DNA from: a virus
IMG/VR virus record: IMGVR_UViG_3300035670_000017
Location: 1-64,000 of that record
Reading direction: 5' to 3' (one strand)
Length of the DNA: 64,000 bases
The number at the start of each line of letters is the position of its first letter. Within the stretch, counting starts at the first letter, position 1. Below are positions 8,849 through 16,161 of the stretch, piece after piece. The notes below the pieces were generated by a model. That model was not told the DNA's origin. It saw only the letters and a list, made by a program, of their open reading frames with translations, and ran no database searches. A program made the translations under genes and the position numbers.

Positions 8849-9352
8849 GACCCCTTCAAGAAAATTGAAAAGGAGAAAATTTATGAAGTAAAAGTTAATC
8901 TACCCATTTATGACAAAGTATTGGAAGCTATCGATAAGATCGATCTCGACCGGCTTTTGCCTAGGCGTCCACTGGATACATCGGTTTCTCCGGTGTTTAC
9001 CTATGGAGACACGTATTGGCGACATCAGAACTACATGGACGTCCTAATTAACTTGATCAAAAATGATCACACGTTAAAGGCCAGACAGATCATGAGTGAC
9101 CGTCGCTTGTACACCTATGCAACATTCTTCGTAGCTCCTGACAATTGCTATGAGGATCCAAGAACTGTCATACGCATGTTGCTAGCGCAATTCGAAATAC
9201 TGGCGAACCTCGCACAGGAGATTGATTGCCGACAACACAAAACAGTGACGACTAAACACAACCTCAAGCTCTTGCAAGATTACATACTTGCTGACGCGCT
9301 TACGTTTTTGGAGAGTATCCTCCGTGAGCCCAACGACTTACCCGTTCATTAA
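8843..9352 (+). CDS. Unknown protein, start inside promoter motif
   Basis: 169 residues, MKDPFKKIEKEKIYEV at the start. The only in-frame ATG near the 5' end lies inside a promoter-like motif and has no ribosome binding site. An AAGGAG farther in is followed by an out-of-frame ATG-AAG-TAA. The product is mixed alpha/beta, with no recognised domain. The next gene's likely GTG start overlaps its last 29 nt. The start is the weakest part of this call. Confidence 0.6.
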   Translation: MKDPFKKIEKEKIYEVKVNLPIYDKVLEAIDKIDLDRLLPRRPLDTSVSPVFTYGDTYWRHQNYMDVLINLIKNDHTLKARQIMSDRRLYTYATFFVAPDNCYEDPRTVIRMLLAQFEILANLAQEIDCRQHKTVTTKHNLKLLQDYILADALTFLESILREPNDLPVH

Positions 9353-10076
9353 GTCAGGCACAGCTGATGCTGTCTTGGCTGGAATATGGAGAAAGATCTG
9401 TTATGACTTGGATATTGATGACGCCCGGTTAGACGACCTGATCATGGGCTATACCAAGAAAATGACGTATAACGACCCTCAGAAAAGAGCCCAGGACTAC
9501 GGTAACTGGTCTTCCGATCTGAAGCAAGGTCAAATGACTTGGACTACGTTCTTGCGTGGCCCTCGTTGCTTGAACGTCAAGCGCATGTCGATGGAATTCC
9601 GTCTTCATCATTTTCGGTATACCTCAGTGCATACTCTTGTGAAAGAGTACCCGGAGCCTGATGTCCCTACAGAGGACGCAGAGACTTCGGAGACCGTGAC
9701 AGAGTTGTCTCGGTTCTTGATGCAAATCATGCATGAGCTTGGAGTCACCATCTCTAAGATCAGTGAGTTGCTCAACGTGTTTGTCCGCAGGCAAACTCGT
9801 CTAGGTGGCGCTAAGCCATTTCTGAAAGGCAATGTCAAGAAAGAGTTTTTCCACCCTCGACTGTCTTGGGCAAGTTTCATACGTGCTCTGGACTTCTTGA
9901 CCATCCCGTCTTTTGATCTGAAGATCACACTGGAGTTCTATGGTAGGCGAAAGAAAGTAACCCATCATCGAATGTCGATTGTCATCAACACCATTGAAGA
10001 CCTTTTGGCCTTCATGGATGAAAGTGAGTTCCTAATCCCAAATGTCACTATTTCTACAACCGAAGATAAGCTTTGA
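9324..10076 (+). CDS. Unknown protein
   Basis: 250 residues if translation starts at GTG 9324 (MSPTTYPFIKSGTAD...), which has GGAG 11 nt upstream. The frame is open further up to 9288, but that part overlaps the preceding gene. The protein has charged alpha/beta segments, and a C-terminal stretch KITLEFYGRRKKVTHHRMSIVI looks like a beta hairpin domain. No family is recognised. The following gene starts inside its 3' end, so the three genes 8843-10638 form one overlapping unit. Confidence 0.65.
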   Translation: MSPTTYPFIKSGTADAVLAGIWRKICYDLDIDDARLDDLIMGYTKKMTYNDPQKRAQDYGNWSSDLKQGQMTWTTFLRGPRCLNVKRMSMEFRLHHFRYTSVHTLVKEYPEPDVPTEDAETSETVTELSRFLMQIMHELGVTISKISELLNVFVRRQTRLGGAKPFLKGNVKKEFFHPRLSWASFIRALDFLTIPSFDLKITLEFYGRRKKVTHHRMSIVINTIEDLLAFMDESEFLIPNVTISTTEDKL

Positions 10077-10638
10077 CGATCTGTGCCGAAAACTCCATTC
10101 GTTGATTGAAAATGAATACGCCATGGAGTTCATCTTTGCAGGAAACGAAACAGCTAGTAACTGGAGAACCCAGGCCACAAAACTGATGACTTTGTGGGGG
10201 AACATCTCTCCCGGTGATATGCTCTCTGACGTAGCCCGGAGCAAGATTGTTTCTGACTACATCAATGACCGCGAGTTTCAAGAACGCTGGTACTCCATCG
10301 GGGTACGTATGGCTAATTGGATTGAAGCGTCGACTGACATCAAACTGCATTCACTGTGCGATTTCATCAAAGGTCAATTGACTCTGCCAATACATCAGAC
10401 AGTCCCCGGAGGTACACTGCCAGTACAAATGCTCTCTCCGCGAGTTGAAGCAGGCTTACTGGATGCCAACTGGCTGCGCTCCGAAGAGATGTTCTGGTAT
10501 GTTTGCCTGATCATGGCTCGAATGAGTCTTGAGCACAGTAAGCTGATGACTGTGTTTGTGGAGCAATCCCAACAGCCTCAGACGAAAAGCGCTATTCGGC
10601 GCGAAGCAAAGCTGAAACCAGCTGAACAAAATAACTGA
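10042..10638 (+). CDS. Unknown helical protein
   Basis: 198 residues, MSLFLQPKISFDDLCRKLH at the start, overlapping the previous gene by 35 nt. It is mainly helical, with a basic disordered C-terminus (SAIRREAKLKPAEQNN). No motif is recognised. The overlap and shared strand make it part of the preceding unit. Confidence 0.7.
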   Translation: MSLFLQPKISFDDLCRKLHSLIENEYAMEFIFAGNETASNWRTQATKLMTLWGNISPGDMLSDVARSKIVSDYINDREFQERWYSIGVRMANWIEASTDIKLHSLCDFIKGQLTLPIHQTVPGGTLPVQMLSPRVEAGLLDANWLRSEEMFWYVCLIMARMSLEHSKLMTVFVEQSQQPQTKSAIRREAKLKPAEQNN

Positions 10639-10669
10639 CCCTTCACTACCTTAAGACTGGAAAAACATC

Positions 10670-11998
10670 ATGGCTTCTATTCGCGACTCTATCAAAAACA
10701 AAGGCAATGTTCAACCTGGCGTGGCCAAGATGCTGGACAAACATCAACAACGTGAAAGTACCCGTGACCGCAATGAGTCGCGTCGTGGAAATGAAACGCG
10801 TCGCGCAAATGAGCAATCTCAACGTGGTCGCAATGACAACCGTCGCAACGGAGTGTATCCCTATTTCAAGGACGGTATCGATCACATCAACATCTGGACT
10901 CGCGGAGAGACTCCCCTGGGCCGCGCATTGAGCATGGAAGCTCCGATGCATATCGAAACACAATACGGCAAGTTCCGGAACATCTATGCACTGTGGGTGT
11001 TCTTGACAACCAAGGGTCACCCTGTGGACATCGCTTCGTGGGATGACACCGAACTGCGCCGTTGGGTTCGGGCTCGTGTTGACATCGATCGCGAAGTGTC
11101 TTTGCCCAATACGGCATATGTCTGCATTCAGGAGCTGGCCAACTACATCACTGCTAATAAGGAGTTGGTGAATTCTCTGATCCTTTCGGGTGACGCATTC
11201 TTCGATAGCTACATCAACCATGAAGCTCATGGTCCCTTCCCTCACCAGCATCGCGATTGGTGGGTGGGTGGTATCAACTTGATCCGCGCTCAGCTGCAAG
11301 CTGGTCAAAAGGTCAACGTCTCGGCTTTCCTGGAAGACGAAGAGAATCCTTACCCCGTGATCGAAGCCAATCAGCTGCCACGCCTGGGTGAAATCGTGAA
11401 GGCTCCTTCTAGCAAGGAAAAACCAAAGGGTAAGACCAAAGCTAAGAAAGGTCCTATCACTCAGGAAGAGCGCGAGAAGATGCGTCAGGAGTGCCGCGTG
11501 GACCACGAGAAGTTCGTCGAATCGCTGAATACTCCAAATCCTGATCGGACTATGTATTTCAGCACCGAACAAGAGCGCCGGGAAGTCATGATCAAACTGG
11601 TCCTCAATCCGAAGACTGAACTGTCCTCGGATATGGCGACAGAAGGCACAGGTCTACCGTTGTTTGTCTGGCTGACTGAAGACGGTCAAGCTATCAAGAT
11701 GGTGTCCACGTCGATGTTCGGTAATCCTTATCGCAAGGACGCCGGTCAAGTCGTGACTGTGAACGATATGGAGACCTTCTACAAGGAAGTTCGTGAGATG
11801 CTCTGCATCCCTGATGCAGTCCCTAACGAACTCATCCATTACTACGTTCTTCAGTCTCCTGAGCCCAAAAAGCCCGAGGAGCAATTGACAATTCGTCACG
11901 ACGTCGTCAGCAATGAAAGCGATGTGACGCTCTTGCCGATCGCTGAACCAGCAAAAGCTTGGCTCTATCCTGATGACATTACTCCAGTCGCTGAGTAA
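10670..11998 (+). CDS. Unknown protein with possible NADAR-like domain
   Basis: 442 residues. Residues 1-60 are a very basic, Asn/Arg-rich disordered region (RDRNESRRGNETRRANEQ). Residues about 70-125 (HINIWTRGETPLGRALSMEA, then YGKFRNIYALWVFLTTKG) resemble the start of NADAR/YbiA-type phage proteins, which typically read IYS..T.LGR.LSNFA...G.F.S.E.FWYWL. NADAR proteins remove ADP-ribose from nucleobases or break down riboflavin intermediates. The usual SNF is changed to SME here, so the match is partial. A Lys-rich linker (SSKEKPKGKTKAKKG) divides off a C-terminal region of unknown fold. Codons are C-rich at third positions, suggesting strong expression. A very strong terminator follows. Confidence 0.7.
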   Translation: MASIRDSIKNKGNVQPGVAKMLDKHQQRESTRDRNESRRGNETRRANEQSQRGRNDNRRNGVYPYFKDGIDHINIWTRGETPLGRALSMEAPMHIETQYGKFRNIYALWVFLTTKGHPVDIASWDDTELRRWVRARVDIDREVSLPNTAYVCIQELANYITANKELVNSLILSGDAFFDSYINHEAHGPFPHQHRDWWVGGINLIRAQLQAGQKVNVSAFLEDEENPYPVIEANQLPRLGEIVKAPSSKEKPKGKTKAKKGPITQEEREKMRQECRVDHEKFVESLNTPNPDRTMYFSTEQERREVMIKLVLNPKTELSSDMATEGTGLPLFVWLTEDGQAIKMVSTSMFGNPYRKDAGQVVTVNDMETFYKEVREMLCIPDAVPNELIHYYVLQSPEPKKPEEQLTIRHDVVSNESDVTLLPIAEPAKAWLYPDDITPVAE

Positions 11999-12004
11999 TT
12001 GATC

Positions 12005-12058
12005 CTCCCCCAGTACCCGAAAGGGTACTGGGGGAGATGATCTTTTATTTTTTTTTTG
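12005..12058 (+). terminator. Strong rho-independent terminator
   Basis: A perfect 14-bp GC-rich stem (CTCCCCCAGTACCC) with a GAAA tetraloop, followed by ATGATC and a long T tract. It is the clearest intrinsic terminator in the window. Confidence 0.95.
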
Positions 12059-12107
12059 TCGAAAATGGTATGGTCTATCTATTTATAGAAAAGGAGGTAA
12101 CAGTTAT

Positions 12108-13163
12108 ATGTTTCCAGCACAAAGATTTCAAAGCCTAAGCTCAGCCGAAAACATCGGTTTGGCTTCTTTGAAAGACATCAAAGGCTCGGCTGTATATAAC
12201 ACAGTCAGCAACAAACTAGAAGAAGTATCAACCGGTCTCAAAGACTTGGTTAGCTCACTAACAGGCGGTGCTACTCCGCCGCTGGATGAGATCCGTAGTA
12301 AAGTCGATGACGGTATTCGCGCAACCAAGGATGTTTTCAGTACCATGCAGGATATGACAAAGCTGTCTCCTGTTGATATTGAAAAAGCCGTAAGCGATAT
12401 GCTGCCTGCTGATCCGGTACTACAAAACGCTTTTCGTCAGCTTTCCACTCAGTGTCGCGATAATGCACTAGGCACGGTTCCTGGGTTCCGAGGCTTCCAA
12501 GACAAACTCAATTGCGGTCAACCAGGTGACGGTCGTTGCTCCTCCTCGCAAGTATCTGGGTTTCTGGATAAGTTCACAGGGGGAGCTATTGGGTTTATCG
12601 CTAAGACTCTAACGAGCATGTTGCGTTCATTAACTGCTTTGGCAAACATGGGATACACCGCTGGTCTGTGTAAGATCTTCGGTGCATTGGCCAGCGGTAT
12701 GCCTGGTTCTGTGGTGCAAAAAGCAGCGGCTAGTACCATGGCTTTAGCAGCAGGTCGCGGAAACATGAATGCGATCTTTGATATCGCCTCGGGGATGGGG
12801 TCCTCTATTCCTTCTTTGGAGATACCATCATTGGTGGGTCGAGTCACACAAGGCTTCAAGATACCCAGTAACTATGAATCCAAGGGTAGTAGCGATCTCT
12901 ATGAGGCAACCATGGAAACCTATTCACTGATTGATCCCAATTACTCTACCAGCTCTACTGGTCTGAAGACCATTAGTAAAATGGCTCCGAGTAATTACAA
13001 CAGCGAATTTGGAAAAGTTAGCTCCTCGTATTTATCCTCGGGATTTAGCTCCGGTGGTTTGAACACAGTCGTTAGAAAAGATAACGATATGTTAGCCGCT
13101 GCTTACATCGGTAGCAAGTCCGTGGCTAAGGTCAATGACTCATTATCTAAATACGGGTTTTAA
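12108..13163 (+). CDS. Unknown protein, probably virion structural
   Basis: 351 residues behind an excellent AAGGAGGTAA site. The sequence is Ser/Gly/Ala-rich, with an N-terminal amphipathic region (NTVSNKLEEVSTGLKDLVSSL), a central Cys-containing part (CRDNALGTVPGFRGFQDKLNCGQPGDGRC) and Gly-rich hydrophobic helices (GGAIGFIAKTLTSMLRSLTALANMGYTAG). The C-terminal 100 residues are Ser/Tyr/Asn-rich. This composition is typical of internal or tail structural proteins. I do not recognise the family. It is the lone gene between two strong hairpins. Confidence 0.75.
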   Translation: MFPAQRFQSLSSAENIGLASLKDIKGSAVYNTVSNKLEEVSTGLKDLVSSLTGGATPPLDEIRSKVDDGIRATKDVFSTMQDMTKLSPVDIEKAVSDMLPADPVLQNAFRQLSTQCRDNALGTVPGFRGFQDKLNCGQPGDGRCSSSQVSGFLDKFTGGAIGFIAKTLTSMLRSLTALANMGYTAGLCKIFGALASGMPGSVVQKAAASTMALAAGRGNMNAIFDIASGMGSSIPSLEIPSLVGRVTQGFKIPSNYESKGSSDLYEATMETYSLIDPNYSTSSTGLKTISKMAPSNYNSEFGKVSSSYLSSGFSSGGLNTVVRKDNDMLAAAYIGSKSVAKVNDSLSKYGF

Positions 13164-13169
13164 TTATAA

Positions 13170-13214
13170 ACACTAATGCACATAGACCCGATAAGGGTCT
13201 ATGTGCATTAGTGT
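13170..13214. terminator. Bidirectional terminator hairpin
   Basis: A perfect 20-bp stem (ACACTAATGCACATAGACCC) with a GATAA loop between two convergent genes. Its last base touches the stop codon of the minus-strand gene. Confidence 0.85.
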
Positions 13215-13885
13215 CATACATATGACTCAATTAAAACTCTTCGGACAGCTCGCACTGGTCTAGCGGTTGTCTTAAGACTAGTTCCAGGGACTCCTGTGGA
13301 AAATGCCTGCATCCAATTCAGTGCTACTGCGTTCTGACTAGAGGCATGATGATAATTTGTATTGAATGCTTCCGATCCTCCTGATATGAAAGGAGATTCG
13401 GATGTCTGAGCCGGTGAGGTAGATGTATAAGCTTCTCCAACTGGAATACTGGAGGGATTATAACCTCTGGCTCCATATGGGCCACCTGATGGTCCTACCG
13501 AGTTAGCGGTCGTCGTTGGCTTAAAAACACGATAGCACATCTCCAATTCATCCACAGACGGAAGGTACCAATCTGTGTAACCACTGATGTTCAAAGACTG
13601 ACAGTATTTGGCAGCGGGATGCAGATCCGCGCCAGCAGTGATCATGGCCTGGGTGTTACTCCAGCCATCATTTAAGCTTCCAGTATTAGGAGTATCAGTG
13701 TCACTGGTCTTCCATTTAAGACTAATAGTTGACTCCCCCTCTGCTTTAGGAGCCAGCACAAGTGCGTAAGTATCAACACCGACTTTAATCTTTCCTACGT
13801 AATAACCGCCTTTATAAATTACACCAGGTGTCTCAGGTAAGACATCTTTAGTAATACTCGTTTGATTCAGTAATGCTTCTAACAT
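13214..13885 (-). CDS. DUF1566/Lcl-type lectin-like protein, probable tail adhesin
   Basis: 223 residues. From about residue 25 to the end it reads as a DUF1566 (Lcl) domain: VIYKGGYYVGKIKVG, DGWSNTQAMI, HPAAKYCQSLNISGYTDWYLPSVDELEM and, at the end, ARPVRAVRRV. The fold is C-type-lectin-like and in phages is found at tail-fibre tips and other host-contact proteins. The region between the DWYLP motif and the C-terminus is rich in Gly, Ser and Thr, as in variable binding loops. It lies between tandem copies of a terminator and a 20-bp hairpin, so it has its own cassette and may be swapped between phages. No reverse transcriptase or template repeat for diversification is seen nearby. Confidence 0.75.
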   Translation of the reverse strand: MLEALLNQTSITKDVLPETPGVIYKGGYYVGKIKVGVDTYALVLAPKAEGESTISLKWKTSDTDTPNTGSLNDGWSNTQAMITAGADLHPAAKYCQSLNISGYTDWYLPSVDELEMCYRVFKPTTTANSVGPSGGPYGARGYNPSSIPVGEAYTSTSPAQTSESPFISGGSEAFNTNYHHASSQNAVALNWMQAFSTGVPGTSLKTTARPVRAVRRVLIESYV

Positions 13886-13912
13886 ATCTTTCCCTTCATA
13901 AAAGTAACAACC

Positions 13913-13990
13913 ATAGGATGGCTCCTATACTTGCGGCTTTACGCCGCAAGTATAGGATGGCTCCTATACTTGCGGCTTTACGCCGCAAGT
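13913..13990. repeat. Perfect tandem repeat of 39 bp
   Basis: Two identical 39-bp units lie head to tail (13913-13951 and 13952-13990), followed by the first four bases of a third. Each unit carries a full terminator hairpin. Confidence 0.95.
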
Positions 13991-13994
13991 ATAG
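13923..13994 (-). terminator. Duplicated terminator hairpins
   Basis: Two hairpins with the stem CTATACTTGCGGC and a TTTAC loop (13923-13957, extended to 15 bp, and 13964-13994). They end the minus-strand structural gene at 14000-16090 just before the adhesin gene. Confidence 0.85.
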
Positions 13995-13999
13995 TGTGA

Positions 14000-16090
14000 T
14001 TATTGTCGTCCGTAAGAGGTCTCTGCTCCCCGTACAACAGCTTCAAGTACATTACCTGCCCCGAGGGTCAAGTATTGCATCACGCCCTGTGTAGAGGAGT
14101 TATAAGTGGCACTAGCCCAGAATGCAGGAGAAGTCCACTTACCCACATTCATTGCCAACTTAGCCAAACGCAAACGCGCAGCGGCCATCGGGTAGATCTG
14201 GGTGTAAATATCCTGGGATGCCAAAGTCGCCAGATAGTCAGACAAGATGTTGTCTTCGTCCATGGTGATATCCACATCCCCAAATGTACCGCTGGAGACA
14301 GGCATATGCATCACAGAAGAAAGATCAGCTACGGTAAAGGAGACCTCGAAGGCCAATGGGTTGCCACGAGAGTCAAACCCAATGTTCGATCCAGCACCTG
14401 CAGTAATACTCAGAGACTTGATCATCCCTAAGCGAATCTGAGCGCGGCCTTTGTCGAAGATCTGGCACAAGAACGGAGCTGTATATGCCTGCTTACCAAT
14501 CGAGCGAGGTAAGGCACCCGCCATGATCATGCATAGAGGAATATACAGATTCAACATTCGGGACATCGGCGTATTGTAAGTCGCCATCAAAGTCATGGTG
14601 TAGGTGGTCTCAGGTAGTTGGACACCCGAATTCATCCAGTGATCTGGGATATCCACAAAACCATCACCCATGATACCCTTGAGGAAAGCACCCATGTCCA
14701 TGGTTACACCAGCGAGCAAACCAGAGGCTGCATCCATCAGACTGTCTTGAATGTCTTTGACCAAGCCACCGATGATGTTACCCTCAGCCAAAGCGAAGCG
14801 TGCTTCGCGCACAGTTGCGGAAGTGCTATTGAGCTTTTGTGCCAATTGAGACTGACCTGTCTGGTTAGAGAAACTAGTAGTCACAGGACCCGTGTAGTCT
14901 ACGTTGAATGTAGCGAACTGGGAACCCATACGGAATTCAGCATCGAAGTACCTGGCGTAATCTTCGAGCCACGAGGGCTGAGTCTGTTGTCCCGTGGCTG
15001 GATCGATACGTGGGTCCATCGAGGTGACCTGAGAGTCAGTCGATTCCGCCTTGTACAGATTTGAAAGTTTCAGTGTTTCATCGATCAAATCAGCTAGTTT
15101 AAATTTACCGCCTTTATCCATTACTTTATGCGATCGAGTTCCGTCACCGGACATCTCCCGCATCAAAGTACCAGTAAAGTCAGTCGGAGACCCAGCATCC
15201 AAGCTATTGAATTCCTGTGTATGGATCTGGTTAGCTAAGCGCTGCGCTCGGTTAGCGATGGAGTGGATATCGAAGTAGTTCTCTTCGCCGAATACATCAG
15301 GAATGATCTTGCTCAAAGAGCTAAGATAGGCTTGGTCAATCGTGAAAGGGCGACCCAGCTTTTGCGTATCGTCCTTATTCATATTAGTGATCTTCGGAAA
15401 GATACCCAAATTGATAGCCAGTGTGTTGACCAATGTATTCACTGTCGACCAATACAGATGCATAGTCGGGCGCATGGTGTAGAACTTACTAGTCGAGCGG
15501 TTAAAGAAGAATCCAATTACACGCCCAGACAAAATTGTAATAGCGATCGCTGGTGCCGTAGTGACAGCTAAGTAAGTGCCGACATATTTCGCGGCATCGT
15601 AGAAAACACTAGGCATGCGACCTGTACGGGCCAGTGTTGACTGAGCTGGGTCAAAAGCTCTCAAGAAATAATTCAGCAAAGAGTTGAACTGAGGTACACC
15701 AAAACGCATATAGATCATCTGTTTGGTGTCGTCGATCGCTTCGCTGTAATACGGACCCCATCCATAGTTGCCGCTTGTGTCAGAGGGAGAAGGTATGCGT
15801 CGCCCTTCTAGTCGCCCGGGAATAGGGAAGTCACAGTACGGTGTGTATTGTGGTGGATTGTTGATACCGAAGTTACCGCCGATTCGAGAATCAGTGAATT
15901 TAGCCGAAGCAGTACTCCAGTATCGGTTGGCTTTGTCGTAGGGATTACTCAACTCAGCGTCAGTAATCATGAAAGAAGTACGAACCCAAGACTCATCCAA
16001 GAGGTCATAGGGATTGTACGGATTATCAGCAGCTGTCTCTGGAGAGATAGCTTTTCCGTTGATAACGGACTCACGGTAAGAAGAAGACAT
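14000..16090 (-). CDS. Virion structural protein, probably tail or baseplate
   Basis: 696 residues from ATG 16090, which follows AAGGAAATC. An upstream ATG at 16141 lies inside the preceding hairpin and is rejected. The N-terminus is Asn/Pro/Tyr-rich; residues about 170-200 contain a hydrophobic segment (TYLAVTTAPAIAITILSGRVIGFFF) and the C-terminal third is beta-rich (TMTLMATYNTPMSRMLNLYIPL; AFEVSFTVADLSSVMH). It lies directly downstream of the giant tail protein on the same strand, in the position of phiKZ gp182, so a tail role is likely. The only recognisable features are composition and place. Confidence 0.75.
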   Translation of the reverse strand: MSSSYRESVINGKAISPETAADNPYNPYDLLDESWVRTSFMITDAELSNPYDKANRYWSTASAKFTDSRIGGNFGINNPPQYTPYCDFPIPGRLEGRRIPSPSDTSGNYGWGPYYSEAIDDTKQMIYMRFGVPQFNSLLNYFLRAFDPAQSTLARTGRMPSVFYDAAKYVGTYLAVTTAPAIAITILSGRVIGFFFNRSTSKFYTMRPTMHLYWSTVNTLVNTLAINLGIFPKITNMNKDDTQKLGRPFTIDQAYLSSLSKIIPDVFGEENYFDIHSIANRAQRLANQIHTQEFNSLDAGSPTDFTGTLMREMSGDGTRSHKVMDKGGKFKLADLIDETLKLSNLYKAESTDSQVTSMDPRIDPATGQQTQPSWLEDYARYFDAEFRMGSQFATFNVDYTGPVTTSFSNQTGQSQLAQKLNSTSATVREARFALAEGNIIGGLVKDIQDSLMDAASGLLAGVTMDMGAFLKGIMGDGFVDIPDHWMNSGVQLPETTYTMTLMATYNTPMSRMLNLYIPLCMIMAGALPRSIGKQAYTAPFLCQIFDKGRAQIRLGMIKSLSITAGAGSNIGFDSRGNPLAFEVSFTVADLSSVMHMPVSSGTFGDVDITMDEDNILSDYLATLASQDIYTQIYPMAAARLRLAKLAMNVGKWTSPAFWASATYNSSTQGVMQYLTLGAGNVLEAVVRGAETSYGRQ

Positions 16091-16113
16091 TTTTGATTTC
16101 CTTAAACAACGAA

Positions 16114-16150
16114 AGATATAGCTTGTCCCTTGACGGGACAAGCTATATCT
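16114..16150 (-). terminator. Hairpin between giant tail gene and next structural gene
   Basis: A perfect 16-bp stem (AGATATAGCTTGTCCC) with a TTGAC loop lies between two minus-strand genes. It probably ends or weakens transcription from the 7.2-kb tail gene. Confidence 0.75.
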
Positions 16151-16161
16151 GCGTGTGTTAC

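Noticed and set aside
10646-11572. A 308-codon minus-strand frame
   Set aside because: It is antisense to the NADAR-like gene, which has a good start, good codon use and a terminator.
13214-13994. Diversity-generating retroelement linked to the lectin-like protein
   Set aside because: The fold is of the kind used as a variable target, but no reverse transcriptase and no template repeat are seen in the window. The 39-bp tandem repeat is a terminator.
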